A stretch of DNA of 64,000 nucleotides from contig NZ_VFYP01000001.1 of NCBI RefSeq assembly GCF_006443685.1, forward strand, positions 2,108,001-2,172,000. The letters are read 5' to 3'. Below, piece after piece: positions 1 to 9,595 of this stretch. Position 1 is the first letter of the stretch, and each line of letters opens with the position of its first letter. The translations under genes and the position numbers were made by a program. The stretch comes from Rhizobium glycinendophyticum. GTDB lineage: Bacteria; Pseudomonadota; Alphaproteobacteria; Rhizobiales; Rhizobiaceae. The notes under the pieces are model-generated. The model did not search any database. It had not been told where the DNA came from and saw nothing but the letters and a program-made list of their open reading frames with translations.

Positions 1-80
1 GATCATGGGGTAGAGGCGACGGCTCCCCCTCAGTACAGACAGGATCACACAGGCTGCTGCGCAAGGGGACAAGGCTTGCC

Positions 81-1970
81 ATGATGATTGATCCAACGGC
101 ACAAGCAGCAACCTCGGCCCCGATGTCACTGGTCCCGCCAGATCCAGACCTGATCCAACACTTCGGTCGGCTGGTCGATCAATTCGAGAGCCGTATCCTG
201 CAAAGCCTGCTGTCGGCGCCCCGCTTGGTTGCCGATCTGAGTGCCGCAGGCGCCCGTTTGCCGCTGGCCAATGACTTGCTTGTTCATTTGTTTGCGACCA
301 GCCTGGTTCTCGTAGTCCTGTATTGCGGCGTTTCTTTCCTTAGCCGTTCACAGCGGCTTGCAGCGGCGCAAGCGCGCATTCCGGTCATCGCCATGTTACG
401 ACTGACGGCCTGGAGTCTCCTTCCGTTTCTGGTGACCGCGCTGGTGGCGCGCACCCTTCTTCTTTACGGCATGGCCGCTCCGGCGGAACAACATGCACTG
501 GCGCGTGATATTGTCCTTGCGGTCGTCGTCTGGCTAGCTTCCGTCACCTTCCTCGATCTGGTCTTGCGCCCCGGTATTCCGCACCTTCGTCTCGTCGCAC
601 TGAACGAACAAGGGGCCCGGCGTGCCTTTTGCTGGGGTGCGGCGCTCCTCGCCTTTGCCCAATTTCAGGCAGCGTTACTCGAGACCATGGCTCTGGCTGG
701 AATGCCCGTGTCATCGCTGACCCTGATGGCAGGCCTTGCGGCAACGACGCTTCTGGTTTTCGTGTTGCGCCTGCTGAGACGGCTGGGCCATGACGGGCTG
801 CTGCCGCTCCTGCAGTTTGGCCTCGGCTGGGTCGCAATTCTCGGGGTTCTCCTTTGGATCGCCGGCTGGGTGATGCAGAACATGACGCTGTTCCAAGGCA
901 TGAAGGGACTGATCGTCGGCATCCTGATCGCACTGGCTTTCGACCGCTCGATCGCGCTCAGTATCATCCTGTCCCGCCGCCCGACGGTGATGCGGCTGTT
1001 GTTCGTCATCCGGGTTGTGGTGGACGCCGTCGTAATCGCTGTCATCCTGCGCGTGGTGGCCGGTTACTGGCTGGTCGGCAGTCTGTCCCTGGTCGATCCG
1101 GCACAATGGCCTGAATATTCCAGACGTCTCAACTTTGCCCTTGTCCTTCTTGTCTTTGCAGCGGGGCTTGCCGCACTCATTCACGCGATCATCGAAGCCC
1201 GCATCATGCCCCAGGAGGCACTCGGCTCTCTGGAAGACCAAGAGCTGCGCCAGGCGCGGGTTTCGACCGTCCTGCCGATCATCCGGTTCTCCCTTCTAGT
1301 GCTCATCGGCGGTGTCTTCTCGCTCGTTGCACTCTCCGCGCTCGGCATCGACACGACGCCGTTGATGGCAGGTGCAGGCATTCTGGGTCTCGCCGTCAGC
1401 CTGGGTTCGCAGGCCCTTGTCAAGGACGTGATTTCCGGCGTCTTCTGGATGCTGGACGATGCCTTCCGTCTTGGCGAAGACGTCGAGATCGACGGCAAGC
1501 CCGGTCGGATCGAACGCATCCAGATCCGCAGCCTGCGGCTGCGCGGCGGCGATGGTCGTCTTCACAGCATTCCCTATGGCCAGATCGAAGTCGTTGCCAG
1601 CCGCAGCCGAAGTTTGGCAACAGCCAGGATCACGATCAGGCTCAGTGAAAGCCCGAGCACCTCGCAGCAGGATCGTCTTCTTCGGCTGGTGGGATCGACG
1701 CTTCGCAGCGAACCTGCCATTCATACGGCGATTGTCGGCAAGATAGTGCTTTGCGAAGTTGTGAACGGTGCAGAGGCGCACGAGCTCGGTCTTAGCTTCA
1801 ATCTATTGCGCGCTTCTGCGCCCGGGGTCCTCTCGCTCATCCCACCCCTCCTCCTTGAGGTCCTTCAGTCCACCAACTTTGCGCTGGCAGGGCGCACGGT
1901 CGACGTTCGTATGGTGGATACGCAGCCCAGCGAGGAGACGGCACTGCAAATAGCAGCGTCTACGCCATGA
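81..1970 (+). CDS. MscS-family mechanosensitive ion channel, large multi-TM form
   Basis: A 629-residue inner-membrane protein of the small-conductance mechanosensitive channel family, which opens under membrane tension to release solutes after hypo-osmotic shock. About ten hydrophobic segments span residues 60-460. The MscS pore helix and beta domain follow at about 430-510, with the pore-type stretch GLAVSLGSQALVKDVISG and then LGEDVEIDGKPGRIERI and a SIPYGQIE turn. The length is about twice that of E. coli MscS and fits the larger YbdG/YnaI/MscM-type members. The start at ATG 81 is preceded by a purine-rich AAGGGGACAAGG. A second ATG follows directly. It stands alone ahead of a same-strand hydrolase gene. 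The family call is secure, but the physiological role is inferred. Confidence 0.9.
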   Translation: MMIDPTAQAATSAPMSLVPPDPDLIQHFGRLVDQFESRILQSLLSAPRLVADLSAAGARLPLANDLLVHLFATSLVLVVLYCGVSFLSRSQRLAAAQARIPVIAMLRLTAWSLLPFLVTALVARTLLLYGMAAPAEQHALARDIVLAVVVWLASVTFLDLVLRPGIPHLRLVALNEQGARRAFCWGAALLAFAQFQAALLETMALAGMPVSSLTLMAGLAATTLLVFVLRLLRRLGHDGLLPLLQFGLGWVAILGVLLWIAGWVMQNMTLFQGMKGLIVGILIALAFDRSIALSIILSRRPTVMRLLFVIRVVVDAVVIAVILRVVAGYWLVGSLSLVDPAQWPEYSRRLNFALVLLVFAAGLAALIHAIIEARIMPQEALGSLEDQELRQARVSTVLPIIRFSLLVLIGGVFSLVALSALGIDTTPLMAGAGILGLAVSLGSQALVKDVISGVFWMLDDAFRLGEDVEIDGKPGRIERIQIRSLRLRGGDGRLHSIPYGQIEVVASRSRSLATARITIRLSESPSTSQQDRLLRLVGSTLRSEPAIHTAIVGKIVLCEVVNGAEAHELGLSFNLLRASAPGVLSLIPPLLLEVLQSTNFALAGRTVDVRMVDTQPSEETALQIAASTP

Positions 1971-2037
1971 TCATGGGATGGCGCCATGACGCGACCTGAA
2001 CCAGGGTGCGCTCCACAATCGCACGGCGTCCGGCCGG

Positions 2038-3198
2038 ATGCGCTTGAACTGGAGCAACGGAGTGCCCGTCTTGACGGCTGATCTTAGGGAAGCAAAGCAA
2101 GGGATTGCCAGCGGCATTGTGGTCCTGGCGCTCGTCCTTGCCGGGTGCTCTCCTGCAGATATGGGGCTATTGCAGCCGGTCCCTGCCGTTGATGCGCAAG
2201 CGCGGCAGCTGTCCATGCTGGCGGTCACGACGCGCAAGCCAGAAACCGACAAGAAGGGCTTTCTCTTCGGACACGAACGCGACAGCGCCGTGCACGTCGT
2301 TCGGTTGACGATGTCGATGCCGAAAGTTCGCAAGGCGGGCACTCTGCCGGTATCGGCCCGCGATCCCGATCCGAAAACGGAGATCACCCTCGTCACGGCG
2401 ACACCGCTCACTTATGCCGCGTTCAAGGCCGAAGCGGCCTCACCCGTCGATCCTGCGCAAAAGACGACGCGCGCCATGATCTTTACCCATGGCTTCAATA
2501 CCCGCTTCGATCAGGCCGCCGTTCGTTATGCGCAGATCATCGAGGATACTCACTTCGACGGTCGACCCATCCTGTTCAGCTGGCCCTCGGAGGGCAGTCC
2601 GACCGGCTATGGCTACGACAAGGATTCGGCCAATTACAGCCGCGATGCCTTGCAACAGCTGATCGATGGACTGGCTGAGGAAAAGAGCCTCGAGCGCATC
2701 GATATCTTCGCCCACTCCATGGGGACCTGGCTGACGATGGAGACGTTGCGCCAGATGGCGTTGTCGAAGGACAAGGCGGCGCTGGACCGGATCGGGACCA
2801 TCATCCTGGCGGCTCCCGACATCGATTTCGATGTTTTCCGCACCCAAGTGAGCCAGCTCGGCCCGCTCGCCGGCCGCATCAAGGTCTATGTCTCGGCCGA
2901 TGACCGCGCGCTGCAGCTGTCGCGCCGCCTTTTCGGCGGCAAGATCCGCGCCGGTGAGACGACCGATCTCGCCCAGTTCCGTGCACTTGGCATCGAAGCC
3001 TACGACATTTCCCAGGTGAAGGGCGGTTTCGGCAAGAACCACGGAAAGGCCTTCGGCGACGGCCAGACCATCGCCGGCATCGGTCGCACCCTGTCCAATC
3101 GCCCGGGTCCGATCACAACCGGCCTGCAGACACTCGTCGTCGCCGTGCCCAGGCTCGACGATGCCCTTCTGGCTGCGACCGACCAGAGCAGATTCTGA
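2038..3198 (+). CDS. Alpha/beta hydrolase lipoprotein (DUF900 / COG4782 type)
   Basis: A 386-residue predicted esterase/lipase-fold protein. The N-terminus has a hydrophobic stretch ending in the lipobox LAGC at about residues 33-36, so it is probably an outer-membrane or periplasmic lipoprotein. The DUF900-type hydrolase core contains THGFNTRFDQA (oxyanion region), the nucleophile elbow AHSMGTW with the catalytic Ser, a downstream APDID Asp, and a C-terminal NHGKAF that may supply the His. The ATG at 2038 is the only ATG before the lipobox and has a weak ribosome site. An in-frame GTG or TTG (about 2062-2071) is an alternative. Substrate unknown. It precedes an EF-hand gene and an RND pump on the same strand. 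Confidence 0.75.
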   Translation: MRLNWSNGVPVLTADLREAKQGIASGIVVLALVLAGCSPADMGLLQPVPAVDAQARQLSMLAVTTRKPETDKKGFLFGHERDSAVHVVRLTMSMPKVRKAGTLPVSARDPDPKTEITLVTATPLTYAAFKAEAASPVDPAQKTTRAMIFTHGFNTRFDQAAVRYAQIIEDTHFDGRPILFSWPSEGSPTGYGYDKDSANYSRDALQQLIDGLAEEKSLERIDIFAHSMGTWLTMETLRQMALSKDKAALDRIGTIILAAPDIDFDVFRTQVSQLGPLAGRIKVYVSADDRALQLSRRLFGGKIRAGETTDLAQFRALGIEAYDISQVKGGFGKNHGKAFGDGQTIAGIGRTLSNRPGPITTGLQTLVVAVPRLDDALLAATDQSRF

Positions 3199-3232
3199 AA
3201 CGCAAACCCCGTCTGACCAAGAGGAGAATTTC

Positions 3233-3511
3233 ATGAAAACCCGCAACCTGATCCCCGCCGTCCTGTCTCTGTCCCTCTTCATGCCGCTTGCCGCCGAGGC
3301 GCAGCAGGAAGCCTTCATGGCGGCCGACAAGAACGGCGACACGCAGCTCGATTCCAGCGAGTTCAAGACCTTCATCGACGCACTGGCGGCTGCCGGCAAA
3401 CCCATGGCCGTGAAGATCAAGGGGGCGGGACGTTATGGCATGGCCTTCGGCCGGATCGACAAGGACAAGGACGGCATACTGACGCCGACGGAACTTTCCG
3501 CGCTGAAGTGA
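3233..3511 (+). CDS. Small secreted EF-hand calcium-binding protein
   Basis: A 92-residue protein with a typical Sec signal peptide (MKTRNLIPAVLSLSLF then AEAQQ, cleavage near residue 24). Two EF-hand loops follow: DKNGDTQLDSSEF and DKDKDGILTPTEL, each with the D-x-D/N-x-D pattern and a terminal Glu. It is likely a periplasmic Ca2+-binding protein. I chose the ATG at 3233 because GAGGAG lies 7 bases upstream and the signal peptide begins there. A longer upstream reading would overlap the hydrolase gene. It sits between the hydrolase lipoprotein and the RND adaptor with short gaps and may be co-transcribed. No specific partner is known. Confidence 0.85.
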   Translation: MKTRNLIPAVLSLSLFMPLAAEAQQEAFMAADKNGDTQLDSSEFKTFIDALAAAGKPMAVKIKGAGRYGMAFGRIDKDKDGILTPTELSALK

Positions 3512-3545
3512 GCCGTGCACACAGGACCTGCCTGGAGAGCCCATC

Positions 3546-4655
3546 ATGAACCGCCTGATCGCCACATTCGCACTTGTGGCCTCCCTCATCCTTTCGACCT
3601 GCATGGCGCAGGCCGAAGAGGCGAAGCGCAAGGTCGTGGTCGAAACGCCCGAGAGTGTCGACATCACCCGATATCTGCAATCGACCGGATCGTTCAGCGC
3701 GGTCAACGCGGTCGACCTGGTCGCCCGCGTCTCGGGCACGCTTCAGGAGGTCCGATTCCGCGACGGGGATTTCGTCCGCAAGGGGGAGACGATTTTCGTC
3801 ATCGAGCCGGAGCCCTATCGGATCAGCCTTCTGACGGCTGAGGCGGATCTGAAGCAGCAGCAGGCGAACCTCGAACAGGCGCAAGCGAATGCCGCCCGAC
3901 AGGAAACCCTCTCGGCGCGGCAGGTCGTCTCCGAAAGCACACGGGAAAGCGCCGACACCCAGAAGCGGGTGGCCGAGGCACAGCTGACGGCGGCGGAGGC
4001 GAGGCTGCGCTCTGCCGCTCTCAACCTTTCCTATACCGAGGTGAAGGCTCCGTTCGACGGTATCTTGGGCGCGCGCTCGACGGATCCCGGCGCCTATGTC
4101 AATGCCGCCGCTGCACCGAGCCTGGCAACCTTGATCCAGCCCGACCCGCTTCATCTGAATTTTTCCGCCACGGAGCAGGAGGTCATCCTGATCCGCAAGG
4201 CGCTTGCCGGCCGCAAGATCAGCCCCAGCGAAGGCAATCCGATCCGGGTGGAAGCCGCTCTCTCCGAAGGCGGCGGATACGGCTATGCCGGAACGCTCGA
4301 CTATATCGCGCCTGAGATCGACCGAGCAACGGGCACGCTCGGCCTTCGGGCGGTCTTTCCGAATTCGGACCGCTTCCTGTCCTCCGGCATGTTTGCAAGA
4401 GTGCGCATCCCTCTCGATACGCGCCGCGTGGTGACCGTTGCCGAAATGGCGATCACCAGCCTGCAGGGCACGCACAGTGTCCTCGTGGTGGACGATAAGG
4501 GCGTCGTCCAGCAGCGCAAGGTGACGCTCGGCGACAAAACGCCGGAGGGACGGCGCGAGGTTCTCTCCGGGATCGGCGAGGCGGACCGCGTCGTCACGCT
4601 CGGTCTCGGCGGCCTGCGTCCAGGACAGGCGGTCGAGATCGTCGACCAGATCTGA
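3546..4655 (+). CDS. RND efflux periplasmic adaptor (membrane fusion protein)
   Basis: A 369-residue HlyD/AcrA-family adaptor that links an inner-membrane RND pump to an outer-membrane channel. The signal peptide MNRLIATFALVASLILSTCMAQA ends near residue 23. The C of STCMAQ could instead be read as a weak lipobox. A barrel-sandwich half (GTLQEVRFRDGDFVRKGETIF) is followed by a Gln/Ala-rich alpha-helical hairpin (about 95-160) and the second lipoyl half (YTEVKAPFDGILGA), then beta-barrel and membrane-proximal domains. The start ATG 3546 has GGAGAG upstream. It lies 32 bases before the pump gene, as expected for an efflux operon. Confidence 0.92.
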   Translation: MNRLIATFALVASLILSTCMAQAEEAKRKVVVETPESVDITRYLQSTGSFSAVNAVDLVARVSGTLQEVRFRDGDFVRKGETIFVIEPEPYRISLLTAEADLKQQQANLEQAQANAARQETLSARQVVSESTRESADTQKRVAEAQLTAAEARLRSAALNLSYTEVKAPFDGILGARSTDPGAYVNAAAAPSLATLIQPDPLHLNFSATEQEVILIRKALAGRKISPSEGNPIRVEAALSEGGGYGYAGTLDYIAPEIDRATGTLGLRAVFPNSDRFLSSGMFARVRIPLDTRRVVTVAEMAITSLQGTHSVLVVDDKGVVQQRKVTLGDKTPEGRREVLSGIGEADRVVTLGLGGLRPGQAVEIVDQI

Positions 4656-4687
4656 CACTTCCCCATTCGTCTGACAGGGAGCCCCCA

Positions 4688-7600
4688 ATGGCCCGGCTTT
4701 TCATCGATCGCCCGGTTCTGGCGAATGTGATCGCCATCCTGACGATCATCCTGGGGCTGGTGGCCCTCATGCGCCTGCCGGTCGCACAATATCCTGATGT
4801 CGTCCCGCCATCGATCCAGGTGACCGCGCGTTATCCCGGCGCCAATGCGGAAACCATCGTTCAGGATGTCGCGCTTCCCATCGAAAGCCGCGTCAACGGG
4901 GTCGAAGGCATGCTCTACATGCAGTCGACCGCGACCAGCGATGGTGCCTATACGCTGACCGTCACATTTGCGATCGGCACCGACCCGGACGAGGCACAGA
5001 TCCTGGTGCAAAACCGCGTGGCCGGGGCCGTGCCGCTTCTGCCGGATGCCGTCCAGTCGCAGGGCGTCCAGACCGCAAAACGCTCGACCTCGATCCTGGC
5101 CATCGTCGCGCTCACCTCCGACAATCCCGATCACGACAGCCTGTTCATGGCGAATTACGGCACGATCAGCCTGGTGGACGAGATCGCCCGCGTGCCCGGG
5201 ATCGGCGCCGTCAACGTCTTCGGCGCGGGCAGTTATGCTGTCCGCATCTGGATGGATCCGCAGAAGATGGCCGCCCGTGGCCTGGTGCCCTCCGACGTGA
5301 TGTCGGCCATCCGCCAGCAGAGCCGGACCTCGTCTGCCGGACAGCTGGCGCTGCCGCCCGTGCCGGCCGGGCAGGAGTTTCAGTACACACTGAAGCTTGC
5401 CTCCAAGCTCGAAGACGTCGGTGATTTCTCCGGCATCATACTCAAGGTGGGCGACAACGGGGAGATCGTCCGGCTCGCCGATGTGGCGCGCGTGGAACTC
5501 GGCGCACAACAATACAGCCAGCAGTTCGCCATCGACGGCAAGCCTGCGGCGGGCCTTGCCCTGTTCCTTCTGCCGGATGCCAACGCGCTGGAGACGATCG
5601 CCGCCGTCAAGGCGCGCATGGCCGAGCTTTCGGCTCAGTTTCCGCAGGGCCTTACCTATTCCGTGCCCTTCGACACGACGCTCTTCGTCTCTGCCGCAAT
5701 CGGCGACGTGTACCATACGCTGATCGAAGCCGCGGTGCTGGTGCTCCTGGTCATTCTGCTCTTCCTGCAGAACTGGCGCGCCACCCTGGTGCCGGCGACG
5801 ACGGTCCCGGTCACCATCATCGGCGCTTTCGCGGCTCTCGCGCTGTTCGGCTTCTCCATCAACCTTTCCACGCTGTTCGCCATCATCCTTGCGATCGGCA
5901 TCGTCGTCGATGACGCGATCGTCGTGGTCGAAGCGGCCGCCAAGCATATCGAAACAGGCGTGGCCCCGCGGGAGGCGGCCGCACGCGCCATGGACGAACT
6001 CTTCGGCCCGATCATCGGCATCACGCTCGTGCTGCTCGCCGTTTTCCTGCCGGCCTCCTTCCTGCCGGGTCTCAGCGGCGAGATGTACCGGCAGTTCTCG
6101 CTGGTGATCGCCGCGACGGCGCTGATCAGCGCCGTCAATGCGGTGACGTTGAAGCCGACCCAATGTGCCCTGTGGCTGAAGCCGCATGCGGAGGGACGGC
6201 GAAAGAACCTCCTCTATCGCGGTTTCGACCTTCTCTATGGCGGACTGGAGCGCCTCTATGTCCGTCTGATCCGCCGGATGCTGGACTTCAGCCTCATCCT
6301 CTCCGTTCTGGCGCTGCTGCTGGCCGGCCTTGCGGTAGCCTTACTCGCCCGCGTCCCGACCGCTTTCCTCCCGATCGAGGACCAGGGCTATTTTCTGGTG
6401 TCCGTCCAGCTTCCGGAAGGGGCATCGCTGGAGCGGACGTCGGCGGCGCTCGAGGATGTGCGGCGGCGCGTCGAGGACATGGAGGCGGTCGACACCGTGG
6501 TTGCGATCAGCGGACTGTCTGCCCTGAACGGCAATGCGAGTCTCGCCAATGCTGGCGTGGCCTATGTCATTTTGAAAGACTGGAGCGTGAGAGCCGAAGG
6601 CGAGGATTTGCTGTCGCTCTACACCGCCCTTCGCGAGCGGCTGGGCAACCTTCCCGATGGCCAGGCGCTCGTCCTGCCGCCCCCGCCGATCCAGGGGATC
6701 GGCAATGCCGCCGGTTTTGCCCTGCAGATCCAGTCGCGGGATGGCAACTTCGACTACGAGCGTCTTGCCGAAGTCGGGGCGAGCGTTGCGCGGATCGCAG
6801 CCGGCGATCAGACCTTTCGCGAGGCCTTTAGTCCCTTCCGGGCGGATGCGCCGCAATATGCGGTGCTGATCGACCGCGTGAAGGCGCATAGCCGGAACGT
6901 CGATGTCGGTCAGGCCTATGATACCGTCGGCCAGTATATCGGCTCCTCCTATGCCGGTCAGATCAATCTGTTCGGACGCGTCTTCCAGGTCTATGTGCAG
7001 GCGGATGCGGAGCGGCGCATCACCGTCTCCGATCTCGAACAGCTGCGGCTGCGGAGCTCGACCGGGCAGATGGTGCCACTCGGCGCCATCGCCGAGGTTC
7101 AGGCCGTGACCGGTCCCGCCCTGATCAGCCTCTACAACCTCTATCCCTCCGCGCAGATCATCGGCTCGCAGGCCACCGGCTTCTCGACCGGGCAGGCGCT
7201 CGACCGGCTGGACGAGATCACTCAGGACTTGCTACCGGACGGCTATTCGAAGGAATGGACGGCGGTATCCTACCAGGAGCGCGTGCTGGGCGGGCAGATC
7301 TATCTCGTCTATGCGCTGAGCCTGCTGCTCGTCTACATCGTGCTCGCCGGCCAATATGAAAGCTGGTGGGCGCCGGTCGGCATCATTGCCACAGTGCCGC
7401 TCGCGCTGATCGGCACCGCGCTGACCTTGCTGGCCGTGAATGCCTCGGTCAACCTCTATACGCAGATCGGCCTCGTCCTGCTGATCGCGCTGTCCGCCAA
7501 AAATGCGATCCTGATCGTCGAGACTGGACGTCACCTTCGGTTCAAGGAGGGACGGAGCATTGTCGAAGCGGCGCTCGAAGCGGCGGGATCGCGTTTCCGC

Positions 7601-7819
7601 CCGATCCTGATGACATCGATCGCCTTCATTCTCGGCGTGGTGCCGCTGGTGCTGCAGACCGGCGCCGGAGCCAGCGCCCAGAAGTCGATCGGCATTGCCG
7701 TCCTCACCGGCATGCTGGGTTCCACCTGCCTGACCGTCGTCTTCGTGCCGCCCTTCTTCGTCGTCCTGCAACGAATCGAAGAATTTTTCCGAAAGAAGCC
7801 GATGATGGTGAAGACGTGA
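4688..7819 (+). CDS. RND (HAE1-family) multidrug efflux pump, inner-membrane subunit
   Basis: A 1043-residue AcrB-type proton/drug antiporter, the usual length for the family. TM1 is at residues 10-28, followed by the large periplasmic loop, TM2-6 at about 340-500, a second periplasmic loop and TM8-12 at about 870-1030. Proton-relay residues are present: the Asp pair in GIVVDDAIVVVEA and the Lys in SAKNAILIVE. The porter motif ARYPGANAETI is near residue 60. The N-terminus MARLFIDRPVLANV is canonical. No outer-membrane factor (TolC/OprM type) follows, so the pump must use one encoded elsewhere. Substrate is unknown, and HAE1 members usually export hydrophobic drugs, dyes or bile-type amphiphiles. 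Confidence 0.95.
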   Translation: MARLFIDRPVLANVIAILTIILGLVALMRLPVAQYPDVVPPSIQVTARYPGANAETIVQDVALPIESRVNGVEGMLYMQSTATSDGAYTLTVTFAIGTDPDEAQILVQNRVAGAVPLLPDAVQSQGVQTAKRSTSILAIVALTSDNPDHDSLFMANYGTISLVDEIARVPGIGAVNVFGAGSYAVRIWMDPQKMAARGLVPSDVMSAIRQQSRTSSAGQLALPPVPAGQEFQYTLKLASKLEDVGDFSGIILKVGDNGEIVRLADVARVELGAQQYSQQFAIDGKPAAGLALFLLPDANALETIAAVKARMAELSAQFPQGLTYSVPFDTTLFVSAAIGDVYHTLIEAAVLVLLVILLFLQNWRATLVPATTVPVTIIGAFAALALFGFSINLSTLFAIILAIGIVVDDAIVVVEAAAKHIETGVAPREAAARAMDELFGPIIGITLVLLAVFLPASFLPGLSGEMYRQFSLVIAATALISAVNAVTLKPTQCALWLKPHAEGRRKNLLYRGFDLLYGGLERLYVRLIRRMLDFSLILSVLALLLAGLAVALLARVPTAFLPIEDQGYFLVSVQLPEGASLERTSAALEDVRRRVEDMEAVDTVVAISGLSALNGNASLANAGVAYVILKDWSVRAEGEDLLSLYTALRERLGNLPDGQALVLPPPPIQGIGNAAGFALQIQSRDGNFDYERLAEVGASVARIAAGDQTFREAFSPFRADAPQYAVLIDRVKAHSRNVDVGQAYDTVGQYIGSSYAGQINLFGRVFQVYVQADAERRITVSDLEQLRLRSSTGQMVPLGAIAEVQAVTGPALISLYNLYPSAQIIGSQATGFSTGQALDRLDEITQDLLPDGYSKEWTAVSYQERVLGGQIYLVYALSLLLVYIVLAGQYESWWAPVGIIATVPLALIGTALTLLAVNASVNLYTQIGLVLLIALSAKNAILIVETGRHLRFKEGRSIVEAALEAAGSRFRPILMTSIAFILGVVPLVLQTGAGASAQKSIGIAVLTGMLGSTCLTVVFVPPFFVVLQRIEEFFRKKPMMVKT

Positions 7820-7847
7820 CGGCGGTTTCTGTCAGCTGTTGAGAGGC

Positions 7848-8186
7848 TTAAAGCGCGTGCGGCGCGCAGCGGCAGAAGCGATGATATCCTTGTCCGACAT
7901 GAGCCAGTGGGCCGTCGGCCAGCGTCTTGCAGAGGTCGGCGCCCGTCGCGACCAATGATTCTGGCTGGCTCCATTCCGCCGATTCGGCGATCGCCATTTC
8001 CAGGGAAACACCATCATGACGGGCTTCGAGCGGAGCTGCTCCCAATGCGGTGAAGGCAGGTAGCGTTTCGGTGACATTTGTCCTGGTTCCGGCGATCCGT
8101 TGATCATGCAGCCCGTTTCGCTTCGCCGCATACGCTCCTGGCGGGTCTGCGGCAGGTCAGCATAGGTAAGAAGGGCATCAGCCAAG
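7848..8186 (-). pseudogene. Probable decayed gene; C-terminal part resembles a short-chain dehydrogenase tail
   Basis: The stretch between the RND pump and the phosphatase contains minus-strand coding-like sequence split between frames. A TTG codon near 8186 follows a good AGGAGG and reads ADALLTYADLPQTRQERM. Further on, the plausible reading moves to another frame, TRTNVTETLPAFTALGAAPL to LADGPLAHVGQGYHRF, ending at the stop 7848-7850. The latter resembles the substrate-loop and C-terminus of certain SDR oxidoreductases (pattern TRTP..F..LG then L.DGP.H..G). This is pattern recognition only. It could also be non-coding sequence, or one short unknown ORF in the first frame. Confidence 0.3.
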
Positions 8187-8193
8187 ACGCCTC

Positions 8194-8829
8194 CTAGCTG
8201 TCCAGGCCGATCACCTTTTCCAGCTTCTCCCAGGTATCGTCCATCGCATAGGCGGCGAGAAACGGCAGGTTGATATGGCCGTAGAGGGGCGAGAGCTGCC
8301 ATTCGGCCTCTTCCTCGTCGACGCCCGCCACCTGCTGGAGGAAGATGACCGAGGCAAGTCCGGTGCGGTCGGCGCCTGACATGCAATGGACGAGGATCGG
8401 CTGTTCGGCGCTCTTCAAAAGCGCCAGCAATTGCTGCGTTTTTTCCGGCGTCAGATCCTTGCGCGCGGACATGCCGAAATCGATATGCGTGGCGCCATGG
8501 GCCGCTGTCGCTGCGACCTCGTCGTCATACCAGCCTTTGCCGACACCTTCGCCGCGCAGGTTGATCACGGTCTTGATGCCGTAGCGGTCGATCTCCTCGC
8601 CGAGCCGCACGCCCGAGAGCTGGGCGGACCGATAGAACCGACCGGGAACGACCTCGTGAAAATTACCGGACAGGATGAGAATGCCGACATAGGCGCCGAA
8701 GAGCGCGGCCAAAGAGACAATCGAAAGGCCGGTGCGAAACACAACCCTGCGCCAGCGCGACCGATCCCGCACAGATCGGTCGGCAGTTTGGCCAGTATCG
8801 TCAAGCCCGCCCATCAACATCCTCATCAT
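8194..8829 (-). CDS. Membrane-anchored tyrosine/dual-specificity phosphatase-like protein
   Basis: A 211-residue protein with one N-terminal membrane segment (about residues 33-53, SIVSLAALFGAYVGILILSG). A protein-tyrosine-phosphatase-like domain follows with the P-loop HCMSGADRTG (the Cys-x5-Arg signature, about 150-160) and an upstream KTVINLRGE strand typical of the bacterial tyrosine phosphatase family related to eukaryotic DSPs. A general-acid Asp is plausible in the DEEEA or DFGMSA segments but not assigned. It probably dephosphorylates a protein, phosphoinositide-like or inositol substrate; the target is unknown. Several ATG codons lie at the start (MMRMLM), and I give the outermost. 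Confidence 0.75.
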   Translation of the reverse strand: MMRMLMGGLDDTGQTADRSVRDRSRWRRVVFRTGLSIVSLAALFGAYVGILILSGNFHEVVPGRFYRSAQLSGVRLGEEIDRYGIKTVINLRGEGVGKGWYDDEVAATAAHGATHIDFGMSARKDLTPEKTQQLLALLKSAEQPILVHCMSGADRTGLASVIFLQQVAGVDEEEAEWQLSPLYGHINLPFLAAYAMDDTWEKLEKVIGLDS

Positions 8830-9069
8830 CCCGACAGCCTTGTTCGAAATCGGCCATGGAACTCAATTCAGACCTTTCGATGACGCCAAAAGCCGCCCTC
8901 TGTCTTGCATCGCCAAATGTGCTTCACCAGTTGCAGCCAGCGGAGCAGACGCGACAGCCCAAATACAACAGCACTATATTCCCTTGCGACATCTGATGAG
9001 TTTTCACACCCGCATCAGGAGGCTCGTCTATGCCGCGATGACAAAAGGGCAGCCGCGCTGCTTTCGGCG

Positions 9070-9507
9070 TCACAACAGCCCGAGTTCCGCCAGCTCCCGT
9101 TTCAGGTCATCGGGCATGTCCTCGATATTGGCGCCCGAGGCCGCAAGATCGCGCGGGGCGGCATCCGCATCGAGATAACGCCACCCCTGGAATGGACGGC
9201 GCGGCGCGGGGGCGACTTCGATGACCTCGGGTCCCAGGATCAGCTCGCAACGGGATATCCCGTCGCCACCTGTGAAGGTCTTGATGTCCAGGAGTTTTTG
9301 CCGGGCCGAGAGCTGACCCTTGATGATCCAGTAGAGCGAGCCGCCGTCGAGCAGTTCTTCCATGCGCTTCGGAACCATGCGGGTGACATGCGAAGAATGC
9401 GGCTCCAGCCCCGCCGCGACCGCCACGAGGCAGCGTTCGGCGACCCAGTCCCGCAGGTCGTCAATGGTGTCGGCTCCGACGCAGAGTTTTAGGAGATGGA
9501 GTGCCAT
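9070..9507 (-). CDS. DUF1489 family protein
   Basis: A 145-residue soluble protein of the DUF1489 family, found mostly in Alphaproteobacteria and without an assigned function. Recognisable elements are the N-terminal MALHLLKLCVGADTIDDL, the HVTRMVPKR and GSLYWIIKGQL segments, and the RPFQGWRYL motif near residue 122. No signal peptide or membrane segment. It lies alone between the phosphatase and sdaA, all on the minus strand. The family call rests on overall sequence pattern. Confidence 0.8.
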   Translation of the reverse strand: MALHLLKLCVGADTIDDLRDWVAERCLVAVAAGLEPHSSHVTRMVPKRMEELLDGGSLYWIIKGQLSARQKLLDIKTFTGGDGISRCELILGPEVIEVAPAPRRPFQGWRYLDADAAPRDLAASGANIEDMPDDLKRELAELGLL

Positions 9508-9595
9508 GCTCTCCGGGATAGCGGGTCTGACCTCAGGGTCAAGGGCAAGGGTGTCGCAGGGGGGCGGTGCTCAACAGTTTCGGTGATTTCTCGAC

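Noticed and set aside
4301..6187. A 628-residue ORF antisense to the RND adaptor and pump
   Set aside because: Composition is rich in His, Arg, Asp and Gly as expected for a shadow of GC-rich coding DNA. The plus-strand pump is canonical over its whole length.
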